Shown in pieces: positions 15,191-22,650 of a DNA stretch of 64,000 nucleotides; the stretch's first letter is position 1; each line of letters begins with the position of its first letter. The notes beneath the pieces are model-generated. The model was given only the letters and a program-made list of their open reading frames with translations. It was not told where the DNA came from and made no database searches. The position numbers and the translations under genes are program-made. The stretch comes from Nitrospirota bacterium (lineage in GTDB: Bacteria; Nitrospirota; Nitrospiria; SBBL01; JAADHI01), in the NCBI GenBank assembly GCA_029261195.1, contig JAJDBU010000075.1, forward strand, positions 1-64,000. The letters are read 5' to 3'.

Positions 15191-18050
15191 CCACGCCCTC
15201 AAGACACATTACTTCGGAACATCGACGACAGAGGGTCGGATGGACTTCATCTGAGCCGACATCAATCTGGTAAACCCAGCAGCGTTCACACTTGTTTCCG
15301 TCTGCCAGTACAACCTGAATCGACAAGCCGAGTTCTTCATTCTGTTCGGAAAAGGCCCAGGTCTCAGGCGTCTCATTTGCTTCTATCCGTGTTGTTTTAT
15401 CCCCTTGCTTCAGTTCAACCTGAGAAACAATAAAGAGGGCGGGCAAAAATTTTTCATAGTCTTTGAGCAGGGGATAGAGGGTTGTTGTCGCCGACAAGAC
15501 AACACGGGCTTCGAGTGAATTGCCGATCTTGCGTTCCTTTCGCGCGGTCTCCGAAACCCGGGCAACCGCTTCTCGTACCTGGATGAGCTTTTCCCAGCGT
15601 TCGCTGCGTGCCGGATCGGCAGACTGGATCTTCGGAAAATTCGCCAAATGAACACTCGACTCATTCTTAAAGTCTTCCGGGAGATGTCCCCAGATTTCTT
15701 CGGCGGTAAACGAAAGAATCGGGGCCATCAGACGAACGATGCTGGAAAGAATCGTCCGCATCACCTCTTGCGCTGCCCGTCGCTCGGGCGCATTTTTAGC
15801 CGCTGTGTAAAGACGGTCTTTCAGGATGTCTAAATAAAAGGATGAGAGATCAACGGTGCAAAAATTGGTCAAGGCCTGAACAACCAGATGAAAGGACGAA
15901 TCCGCATAGGCCTCTTGTACTTTTTGATTTAAGAGGTGAAGACGATCCAGCGCCCAGCGATCAATGTCGAGAAAATCGGTACCGAGAGAGGGAGCCTTTT
16001 CTGTGGAATAGTCGGACAGATTGCCAATGAGAAAACGACAGGTGTTCCGGATTTTTCGATAGGACTCAATCAACTGTGTCAACAGATCTTGCGAAATGCG
16101 GACGTCCTCGCGAAAGTCACAGGCAGCCACCCAGAGTCGCAGAATATCTGCGCCATGCCGCTTAATGACCTCCTGCGGGGCAACCACGTTGCCGACCGAC
16201 TTTGACATTTTGTGGCCCGAGCCATCGACAACAAAACCGTGGGTTAAAACCGACTTGTAGGGTACTTTTCCATCCGTCATGAGCGAGGCCAGCATCGTAC
16301 TGTGGAACCATCCTCGATGCTGATCTGAGCCTTCCAGATAAAGATCGGCAGGCCACGACAAGCCGGGCCGTGCTTTTAGTACCGCCGCATGGCTTACGCC
16401 GGACTCAAACCAAACATCCAGAATGTCCTGTTCCTGTTTGAAATTCGAGCCGCCACATTTCGGGCAGAATGTTCCCTGAGGCAACAGCGCTTCGGCAGAG
16501 GATTCAAACCAGAGGTCACTTCCTCCCTCTTCGGCCATTCGGTCTGCAACATAGGTGATGATCTTTTCGGAGGTGAAGGTCTCTTCGCAATCGAGGCAGG
16601 AAAACGCGACAATCGGTACGCCCCAGACCCGCTGGCGGGAAATACACCAGTCAGGACGGTTTTTAATCATGCCCAGAATCCGTTCTTTTCCCCATTTTGG
16701 AATCCATTCGACATCATGCTCAATGGTTTCGAGCGCCCGCTCCCGCAGACGGTTTTCAGCCATTGAGATAAACCATTGCTCGGTCGCCCGAAAGATCACC
16801 GGTCGCTTGCAGCGCCAACAGTGGGGATAGGAGTGGTCGATCTCTCCGACATAGAGCAATGCGCCTTGGGCCTTTAGGGTTTCAATGATCATCGGATTAG
16901 CATCGAAGACCTTTTGACCCGAAAACTGCTCAGCCTCTTCAGTGAAACGGCCTCGATTATCGACAGGGGCGTAGACATCAAGCTGATATTTCAGGCCGAC
17001 TTCATAATCTTCCTGTCCATGACCGGGAGCCGTGTGAACACAGCCCGTGCCCTGTTCCAGGGTCACATGATCCCCTAAAATCACGGGCACATCGCGGTCA
17101 AGCCAGGGATGCCGACAGATCACGCCTTCAAGGTCGCTCCCGCTCAAGGATGGACCCACGACTTCATAGGATTCTGAATCCAGTCCGAGCGTCTTCATGC
17201 TTTGAACAACAAGGTCTTCAGCGATAATCAGTTCACCCGATGGGGTAAGAACACGGCGGTAAATAAATTTGGGATGGAGCGAAATCGCCTGATTGGCAAC
17301 AAGTGTCCAAGGGGTCGTGGTCCAGATTACGAAGGACGTGCCCTTGTCCGGGTCGGAAGTAAATTCCCCCTTCGACTCTTTTGTATCTTGAACTTTAAAC
17401 TTCACATAAATCGAAGGCGAAGTCCGGTCGGCATATTCAACTTCGGCCTCAGCCAGTGCGGTTTCATCAAAGGCGCACCACAATACGGGCTTCTTCCCTT
17501 TATAGACCCCACCCGTGGCGAAAACCTTTGCAAATTCACGCACAATCGCCGCTTCATAGTCGGCGGTCAAGGTCAGATAGGGATGGTCCCAATCCCCGTT
17601 GACCCCGAGTCGTTTGAATTCTTCCTTCTGGATTTCAACAAAGCGATGGGCATATTCTCGGCATTTTTTACGGATTTCATTAAGCGACATTTCCCGTTTT
17701 TTCGAACCGAGTTTTTTTAGAACCTGATGCTCAATCGGAAGACCGTGACAATCCCAGCCCGGAACATAGGGCGCATTGTAGCCACTCATTGTCTTTGATT
17801 TAACAATGATGTCTTTTAAAATTTTATTGAGGGCATGACCGATGTGGATGTGACCGTTAGCATAGGGCGGGCCATCGTGCAGAATGTATTTGCCCTCCGG
17901 CGCAGGCTTTTTTTGCAGCTTGTCGTAGAGTGCTGCCTCGTCCCAGTCCGCAAGCTGTTTCAGCTCTTTTTCGGCAAGGTTCGCCCGCATGGGGAAACGG
18001 GTTTCGGGCAGATTCAAACTTTCTTTATAGATTGATTTTTTTTTCATCAT
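15183..18050 (-). CDS. ileS: Isoleucyl-tRNA synthetase
   Basis: This 955-residue class I enzyme charges tRNA-Ile and edits valine. The HIGH-type motif (GPPYANGHIHIGH) is near residue 60, the CP1 editing domain (TTPWTLVANQA) is near 245, and KMSKS occurs in GHKMSKSVGN near 615. The C-terminal zinc finger has paired cysteines CERCW and CRRC. Length and zinc tail match bacterial-type IleRS. The gene begins ATGATG with no ribosome site and the likely promoter ends only about a dozen bases upstream, so the message may be nearly leaderless. It overlaps lspA. Confidence 0.97.
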   Translation of the reverse strand: MMKKKSIYKESLNLPETRFPMRANLAEKELKQLADWDEAALYDKLQKKPAPEGKYILHDGPPYANGHIHIGHALNKILKDIIVKSKTMSGYNAPYVPGWDCHGLPIEHQVLKKLGSKKREMSLNEIRKKCREYAHRFVEIQKEEFKRLGVNGDWDHPYLTLTADYEAAIVREFAKVFATGGVYKGKKPVLWCAFDETALAEAEVEYADRTSPSIYVKFKVQDTKESKGEFTSDPDKGTSFVIWTTTPWTLVANQAISLHPKFIYRRVLTPSGELIIAEDLVVQSMKTLGLDSESYEVVGPSLSGSDLEGVICRHPWLDRDVPVILGDHVTLEQGTGCVHTAPGHGQEDYEVGLKYQLDVYAPVDNRGRFTEEAEQFSGQKVFDANPMIIETLKAQGALLYVGEIDHSYPHCWRCKRPVIFRATEQWFISMAENRLRERALETIEHDVEWIPKWGKERILGMIKNRPDWCISRQRVWGVPIVAFSCLDCEETFTSEKIITYVADRMAEEGGSDLWFESSAEALLPQGTFCPKCGGSNFKQEQDILDVWFESGVSHAAVLKARPGLSWPADLYLEGSDQHRGWFHSTMLASLMTDGKVPYKSVLTHGFVVDGSGHKMSKSVGNVVAPQEVIKRHGADILRLWVAACDFREDVRISQDLLTQLIESYRKIRNTCRFLIGNLSDYSTEKAPSLGTDFLDIDRWALDRLHLLNQKVQEAYADSSFHLVVQALTNFCTVDLSSFYLDILKDRLYTAAKNAPERRAAQEVMRTILSSIVRLMAPILSFTAEEIWGHLPEDFKNESSVHLANFPKIQSADPARSERWEKLIQVREAVARVSETARKERKIGNSLEARVVLSATTTLYPLLKDYEKFLPALFIVSQVELKQGDKTTRIEANETPETWAFSEQNEELGLSIQVVLADGNKCERCWVYQIDVGSDEVHPTLCRRCSEVMCLEGVDG

Positions 18051-18062
18051 TAGGCGGGGGGG

Positions 18063-18092
18063 ATAGTAGCACCGGCCTTAAAAAATTGTCAA
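18063..18092 (-). promoter_or_regulatory. Sigma70-like promoter of ileS-lspA
   Basis: On the minus strand TTGACA is followed after 18 bases by TACTAT, 12 bases before the ileS start codon pair. The -35 is a perfect match. A start site just after the -10 would leave a leader of only about 5-8 bases. Confidence 0.6.
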
Positions 18093-18221
18093 CGATTGAG
18101 ACGAACTGCGCCTACATTATTCCGCCCAATCGAGATAAGGCCATCCTCCACAGTGGTTTCAAAGCGGCCGAAGCGCTCCCGAAACCTGCGGATCAGCTGC
18201 AAAAAATATTTATCCTGATGG

Positions 18222-18240
18222 CGTGCCCAGACCGGGCACG
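18222..18240. other. GC-rich hairpin between citrate synthase and ileS
   Basis: CGTGCCC-(AGACC)-GGGCACG is a perfect 7-bp stem. On the plus strand it is followed by ATTTTT, so it resembles a terminator facing away from both genes. No plus-strand gene is present, and its role is unknown. Confidence 0.4.
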
Positions 18241-18276
18241 ATTTTTCGCTCTACAAGCAAGATACCATCCACGAAT

Positions 18277-18320
18277 ACTAAAAAAAAATGCCATACCCCT
18301 CTTCTTAAAGGGTACGGCAT
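18277..18320 (-). terminator. Rho-independent terminator after citrate synthase
   Basis: The minus strand reads ATGCCGTACCC, a loop, then GGGTATGGCAT and a run of nine T. The stem is 11 bp with one A-C mismatch. It lies about 75 bases past the citrate synthase stop and separates that gene from ileS. Confidence 0.8.
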
Positions 18321-18332
18321 CATCGCCAATGC

Positions 18333-18361
18333 ACGGCAACTACAGCACTGTAAGTTGCCGT
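18333..18361 (-). other. Second hairpin in the citrate synthase 3' region
   Basis: ACGGCAACT and AGTTGCCGT pair perfectly over 9 bp, with ACAG/CTGT extending the stem past one bulged A. There is no T-run. It precedes the terminator and could protect the mRNA 3' end. Confidence 0.5.
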
Positions 18362-18394
18362 CACAAAATTGTACCTTCATTCAAGGAATGAGGG

Positions 18395-19531
18395 TCAAGC
18401 CTTTCGATCTTCAATCGGAAGATAGCCCACGCCGTGGTCTCCCTCATAGATTGCTGTCGGTCGGAAGATATGGTTATCTTTCACCTGCTCGATCCAGTGA
18501 GCCAACCATCCGGAAACGCGGGACATTGCGAAAATTGGAGTAAAAAAGTCCGTTTCGATGCCCATCTTTTGATAAAGAATACCCGAATAGAAATCAACAT
18601 TGGCATAGACCTTCTTTTTAGCAAGAAATTCTTCTCCAACACGCTCAACCTCGACAGCAACCTCATAAAGGGGAGAGGTGCCGAGATGGGCGAACAGTCG
18701 TTTCGCTAATCTTTGCAAAATGATCGCCCTGGGATCTTTCACCTTATAAACCCGATGACCGAGTCCCATAATGCGTTCATTCGCCGCAACCTTTGCTTCA
18801 ATATGAGGGCGAACCTTGTCAACAGTTCCGATCTCCTCAAGCATTCTGAGTACTTTTTCGTTTGCGCCACCGTGCAAGGGCCCCATCAGGGTACCGACCG
18901 CAGATGAGACCACCGCGTAAGGATTGGAAAGTGTCGAGGCCGTGACCAATCCACTGAAGGTCGAGGCATTCATCGTGTGCTCTGCGTGAAGAATGAGGCA
19001 GGTATCAAAGATCTCGGCCATCACCTTGTCGGGTACCTTTTCGGTCAGCATGTAGAGGAAGTTCTCGGTATGCGACAAGTCATCCCTCGGCTGTACATTG
19101 TCATCTCCCCGTCTGAGACGGGCATAGGCGGCAACAATCGTGGGGAGTTTAGCGAGGAGACGAACGGAGGAGATATAGCGGGTTTCCTCATCCTGAACAT
19201 CCTTGTCGGGGTAGAACATGCCCAGGGCCGCAACGGCGGCCTGAAGGGCATCCATCGGGTGACCCGATTCGGGCAGACATTTAATCAAATCGGTAATACG
19301 GTACTTGATGCGTCGGTGAAACCTGAGATCCTGATCAAATTTTTCCAGTTGTGATGCCGTCGGCAGTTTTCCAAACAGAAGGAGGTAGGCTGTTTCAATA
19401 AAGCAGCTTTTCTCTGCCAGGGTTTCAATATGAATACCGCGATATTCGAGTAGTCCCTTCGTGCCGTCCAGGTAACTCACCTTAGACCGCGCCGCAGGAA
19501 CGCCCGCCAAACCAGGTAAAAACTCAGCCAT
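18395..19531 (-). CDS. gltA: Citrate synthase
   Basis: This 378-residue enzyme condenses acetyl-CoA and oxaloacetate at the entry to the TCA cycle. Active-site regions are LHAEHTMNAST, GPLHGGANEKV, MGLGHRVYKVKDPR and the catalytic-aspartate strand NVDFYSGILY. The length matches the short citrate synthase form rather than the larger NADH-regulated enterobacterial type. The ORF track starts at 19651, but the ATG at 19531 has AAGGAGG nine bases before it and fits the family N terminus (MAEFLPGLAG). A terminator follows. The acs product in this window could feed it acetyl-CoA. Confidence 0.95.
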   Translation of the reverse strand: MAEFLPGLAGVPAARSKVSYLDGTKGLLEYRGIHIETLAEKSCFIETAYLLLFGKLPTASQLEKFDQDLRFHRRIKYRITDLIKCLPESGHPMDALQAAVAALGMFYPDKDVQDEETRYISSVRLLAKLPTIVAAYARLRRGDDNVQPRDDLSHTENFLYMLTEKVPDKVMAEIFDTCLILHAEHTMNASTFSGLVTASTLSNPYAVVSSAVGTLMGPLHGGANEKVLRMLEEIGTVDKVRPHIEAKVAANERIMGLGHRVYKVKDPRAIILQRLAKRLFAHLGTSPLYEVAVEVERVGEEFLAKKKVYANVDFYSGILYQKMGIETDFFTPIFAMSRVSGWLAHWIEQVKDNHIFRPTAIYEGDHGVGYLPIEDRKA

Positions 19532-19580
19532 CTTCGTATCCTCCTTAGAAAACATATTCAGGTAATGAATATAGAGTTTA

Positions 19581-19592
19581 GCCGAATTCGGC
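19581..19592. promoter_or_regulatory. Palindrome in the citrate synthase leader
   Basis: GCCGAATTCGGC is a perfect 12-bp palindrome about 50 bases before the citrate synthase start, in the divergent region shared with the His-rich gene. It could be an operator for either gene; nothing identifies the regulator. Confidence 0.3.
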
Positions 19593-19712
19593 ATAGAGGA
19601 CAAGAAGACTGATATAGGTCTTCCAGAATGCAAGTCTATTTTGTATGTCAACCGATTTCCATCTCATCCGTTATAGTCGCTAGAAGTCAAAATAAATAAG
19701 GAGGATTTGAAA

Positions 19713-19982
19713 ATGAAAAAGGTTTTGTTGCTTGGAATAATGACAATGGTGTTGATAACGGGTCGAGAAGTGATGGCGGAAAGCGAAGTGATGAGCGGGG
19801 ATGCCAGCGGAAATATTCAGAGGCGGCAAACTCAGATCACAGCTGGGCATGATGACGCTACCGACAGAAAAATTGTAAAACGCCATGGAAAAATTCGACG
19901 CCATGTTCGAGATCATCGAAAACACCGCCGCTTGCATCATCGGCGGCATCACAACGCCCGGGTTCATATTCTCGTAGGGTAA
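19713..19982 (+). CDS. His/Arg-rich small secreted protein (hypothetical)
   Basis: This 89-residue ORF has AAGGAGG about nine bases before the ATG. A signal-like leader (MKKVLLLGIMTMVLIT, to about residue 22) is followed by a tail very rich in histidine and arginine (HRKHRRLHHRRHHNARVH). Histidine-rich tails can bind metals, but no family is recognised. A second plus-strand frame over the same DNA also reads plausibly, so a frameshift within the gene cannot be excluded. It lies 59 bases before the ECF sigma gene and may belong to that cluster. Confidence 0.45.
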   Translation: MKKVLLLGIMTMVLITGREVMAESEVMSGDASGNIQRRQTQITAGHDDATDRKIVKRHGKIRRHVRDHRKHRRLHHRRHHNARVHILVG

Positions 19983-20041
19983 GTTGCGGGTCATTTTTTT
20001 GCGGGCTATACTCAACGGGAATTAGATGGATATGTTAAACG

Positions 20042-20596
20042 GTGTTGGACAAGAAACAATCCGGGGAACTCAATCAGTTTTTGGCAGGGGTCGAAGGCAG
20101 AGCTTTTGTGATCGCCCGGATCGCGACACGCGACGCCGAGGCAGCGCTGGATCTGGTTCAGGATGCGATGTTCAAACTGGCTCAAAAGTATGGAGATCGG
20201 GATGAGTCGGAATGGGCTCCGTTGTTTCACAGAATCCTCCAACATTGCATCCGGGACTGGCAGCGCAGGACATGGGTTAGGAACAAATGGCGCACTTGGT
20301 TTCCATCCAATCGGGACAAGGAAGGATCGGAGGAGAAAGATCCGATTGAGGCGGTTCCGGACATCCGTGCCCGGAGTCCGCTTAATCACTTGGCCGACAA
20401 GGGCACAAGGGCTGCGCTGGAAATCGCTCTCCACTCTCTACCCTTGCGCCAGCGCCAAACCTTCCTATTGCGCGCTTGGGAAGGCTATAATGTGGCGGAA
20501 ACAGCAGGGATTATGGGCTGTTCGGCAGGGAGTGTGAAGACCCATTACTCCCGGGCGGTTCGAGCCTTGCGTATCAAAATGAGGGCATATCAATAA
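20042..20596 (+). CDS. ECF-type RNA polymerase sigma factor
   Basis: This 184-residue protein has the sigma-2 region (AALDLVQDAMFKLAQKYG near residue 35) and the sigma-4 helix-turn-helix (LPLRQRQTFLLRAWEGYNVAETAGIMGCS near 131-160). There is no sigma-1 or sigma-3 region, as in extracytoplasmic-function sigma factors. The ORF begins GTG-TTG without a strong ribosome site. It overlaps the next gene by one base (TAATG) and heads a tight cluster with a membrane protein, an acidic secreted protein and a DUF3106 protein. The signal it responds to is unknown. Confidence 0.88.
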   Translation: MLDKKQSGELNQFLAGVEGRAFVIARIATRDAEAALDLVQDAMFKLAQKYGDRDESEWAPLFHRILQHCIRDWQRRTWVRNKWRTWFPSNRDKEGSEEKDPIEAVPDIRARSPLNHLADKGTRAALEIALHSLPLRQRQTFLLRAWEGYNVAETAGIMGCSAGSVKTHYSRAVRALRIKMRAYQ

Positions 20597-20997
20597 TGAA
20601 TAGAGAGGACAAAGAGACGGTTTTTATTGCTGACGCAAAGGCGGACCTGGATGAAGCCCTTCGAACGCTTGATCCTGCTATCGCTTCCCGTCTGCGCATG
20701 GCGCGCCATCGCGCACTTGATGCAGCAGCGGAGAAACAGCGGGTACCGTGGCTACTGCCTGCTGTTGGTTTTGCATCTGCCTCCCTCGGTGTTCTGGCCC
20801 TCTTTTTCCTGCTTCAAGCCCCCGAACAGAAGCAGCTTGTTTCGCGAAACACTTCGAAGGGTAGGTCGGAAAGTCGTTCTGGAAGTCTTGCGGGGAGTGT
20901 GGAAGACCTTGAACTACTCGCGTCATCAGAGGCGATAGAATTTTATGAGGATCTCGAATTTTACGGCTGGCTGGCGGAAGGAAATCGTGCAGGTTAG
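20596..20997 (+). CDS. Probable anti-sigma factor (DUF3619-like)
   Basis: This 133-residue protein has a cytosolic N-terminal helical region of about 48 residues, one membrane helix (WLLPAVGFASASLGVLALFFLL, about 52-73) and a short periplasmic tail ending LEFYGWLAEG. Single-pass proteins of this form directly downstream of ECF sigma genes commonly hold the sigma factor at the membrane. Start and sigma stop overlap (TAATG), suggesting coupled translation. It resembles the DUF3619 group, but the anti-sigma role is inferred from context. Confidence 0.65.
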   Translation: MNREDKETVFIADAKADLDEALRTLDPAIASRLRMARHRALDAAAEKQRVPWLLPAVGFASASLGVLALFFLLQAPEQKQLVSRNTSKGRSESRSGSLAGSVEDLELLASSEAIEFYEDLEFYGWLAEGNRAG

Positions 20998-21322
20998 AAT
21001 TTTTTCTGGAATCACTTCTTTATTGATTGGGATATTTTTCGTGTTAATTAGCGTACACGCCGGGGCTCAGGGGGAGGACGAAATCACATCTGCCGATATC
21101 GCCCTGCTGGAATTCCTGGGGGACTGGGGGACGGAAGAGGGGGAATGGATCGACCCCTTGTTATTTGATGATGAAGCGTCCGGTGTCGAACCCGTGACTA
21201 CAGAGGGATCTATCGCAGACGGAATGGGTGCAGACGGACTGGGTGAAGACGATGTTTGGAAGGATGAGGAAATGAATCGGGGAAAGGCTCAAAACCCTAA
21301 GGAAGAGGAGGAAAGGAAATGA
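20987..21322 (+). CDS. Acidic secreted protein of the sigma cluster
   Basis: The 111-residue product has a leader (VRIFSGITSLLIGIFFVLISVHAGA) followed by a strongly acidic mature part containing ALLEFLGDWG and many Asp/Glu. The ORF track starts at 20945, but GTG at 20987 has GGAAGGAAA just before it and overlaps the anti-sigma stop by 11 bases. Similar short proteins with a LEFLG(D/E)W motif accompany DUF3106 genes in other bacteria, with unknown function. Its acidity contrasts with the very basic DUF3106 product, so the two may bind each other. Confidence 0.6.
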   Translation: MQVRIFSGITSLLIGIFFVLISVHAGAQGEDEITSADIALLEFLGDWGTEEGEWIDPLLFDDEASGVEPVTTEGSIADGMGADGLGEDDVWKDEEMNRGKAQNPKEEEERK

Positions 21323-21921
21323 TTAAGGGAAGGCTTGTATCCGTCCTCAGCATTTTGATTGCTCTTCTTCTGCCGATAGTGCTTCCAATGGCCGTATTTT
21401 CCGCACCGCCTGGAATTTCATGGAGTGAACTGAGTCAGGCCCAGCAGCTTATTCTTCAGCCCTTTAAGGCTAAGTGGGACCAACTTTCTCAAGGCCGGCA
21501 GAAGCGATTGATGAAGGGTGCGAAACTTTGGGAGAAGATGACACCCGCAATGCGGAAAAAGGCGAGAGTGCGTCTTAAAGAATGGGATCAACTGCCAACA
21601 ACGAAAAAAGATCGGATTCGTTTTCGTTTTAAACAATTTAAGAATCTCTCAGAAAAACAGAGGGTCAAGCTACTGCGTGAAAGACGGCTTTTTAAGGATC
21701 TGCCCCCTCAAATGCGTCAAAACTTACGCAGGGAATGGGAAGGATTGAGTCCGGAAAGAAGACAAAAAATCCGTCATGATCTCGGTCTTAAAAACGCCCG
21801 GGATCATGATCGGCTTGAGCGCAGCAATCTCGGGCGCGAACGTCTGCATGACCGACTCGAAGGCCAAAACCAGATTGAGAGACGTCTTCGTCAGAGAAGA
21901 GACCGCCATCAGCGGCCTTGA
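21319..21921 (+). CDS. DUF3106 secreted basic protein
   Basis: This 200-residue protein has a signal peptide ending near VFSAPPG. It is made of repeated helical units of the form W..L...QR....(K/R)..., such as ISWSELSQAQQLILQPF, WDQLSQGRQKR and WEGLSPERRQKIR, the hallmark of DUF3106. The C-terminal 50 residues are extremely Arg-rich. The start overlaps the previous stop (ATGA). The family is periplasmic and of unknown role. It is convergent with the cupredoxin gene, only nine bases away. Confidence 0.82.
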   Translation: MIKGRLVSVLSILIALLLPIVLPMAVFSAPPGISWSELSQAQQLILQPFKAKWDQLSQGRQKRLMKGAKLWEKMTPAMRKKARVRLKEWDQLPTTKKDRIRFRFKQFKNLSEKQRVKLLRERRLFKDLPPQMRQNLRREWEGLSPERRQKIRHDLGLKNARDHDRLERSNLGRERLHDRLEGQNQIERRLRQRRDRHQRP

Positions 21922-21930
21922 GAAAGTGGA

Positions 21931-22452
21931 TTAACTGATTCCTGCACCGGATTGGGTGACAGTGAATTGGACGCGCATCCCTTCGTGGTAGTGGGACTCC
22001 TTTTCATTTGCATCCCAGATATTGCAGAGCAGCACATAGTTGCCAGGCGTCAATTCAAATGAAACGGTTTGCGGGGCAGCACCGACGGATATCCCCTCAA
22101 TCTCTCCAATCAGGGTTAATCCGATTCCCCTTTCGTCTACCCCTTCAGAATCGGAAGGCAACGCGTCGGGGGCTAGATCTGTTTTAAAAACAACAAACTC
22201 ATGCCGATCAACCGGACCCTTGTTCCTGACGGAAAAACTGATCTGTCCTGCCTGAATAGATGTTCTATCCGGCACAACCGACCACTCTGATAGAACAATG
22301 TTGATGACCTTCGGACTGGAGGCAATATCGGATGTTGATAAAGGGCCATTTTCGCTAGCAGTACTACTTGAACAGGGTAGAAACAGCAATGCTCCAAATA
22401 CAAGGGCGAAAAAAAATCGCCCTGTTTTTTGTGATTGTTTTCCAGGGTACAT
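21931..22452 (-). CDS. Cupredoxin-like blue copper protein
   Basis: This 173-residue exported protein has a basic-hydrophobic leader ending at LLFLPCSSS. The cysteine there is preceded by proline, so a lipobox is doubtful. The mature part is a Greek-key cupredoxin domain with candidate copper ligands His84 (RHEF), Cys143 (LLCNIWD), His154 or His156 and Met159 (HYHEGM). It may carry electrons or bind copper in the periplasm. The ORF track starts at 22488, but GAAGGAGA lies about eight bases before the ATG at 22452. Confidence 0.8.
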   Translation of the reverse strand: MYPGKQSQKTGRFFFALVFGALLFLPCSSSTASENGPLSTSDIASSPKVINIVLSEWSVVPDRTSIQAGQISFSVRNKGPVDRHEFVVFKTDLAPDALPSDSEGVDERGIGLTLIGEIEGISVGAAPQTVSFELTPGNYVLLCNIWDANEKESHYHEGMRVQFTVTQSGAGIS

Positions 22453-22576
22453 ACTTTTTGTCTCCTTCAAGTCATTGGCGACAGACACGGCAGATTAATA
22501 ATATTGATAATCACTATCAATATATGAACCATACAGAGACGCTGATGCCCTGTCAACTCCCCCAGGAATAACATGT

Positions 22577-22618
22577 AAAAAGGGCAGTGTTGGCATTTGT
22601 CAATGTTGCCTTTTTTTT
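22577..22618 (-). terminator. Terminator downstream of xseA
   Basis: The minus strand reads A-rich DNA, GGCAACATTG, a short loop, then CAACACTGCC and CTTTTTA. The stem is about 10 bp with G-U pairs. T-runs flank both sides, so it could act in both directions. It lies about 33 bases after the xseA stop. Confidence 0.7.
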
Positions 22619-22650
22619 GAATTATCTTTGTTTGGATTTTACGCGAAGTC

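Noticed and set aside
18051-18280. Possible T-box leader before ileS
   Set aside because: No T-box sequence, specifier stem or terminator/antiterminator pair was seen, and a promoter lies right next to the start.
19680-20015. 111-aa antisense ORF opposite the His-rich gene
   Set aside because: The plus strand has AAGGAGG and a signal peptide; the minus frame lacks both.
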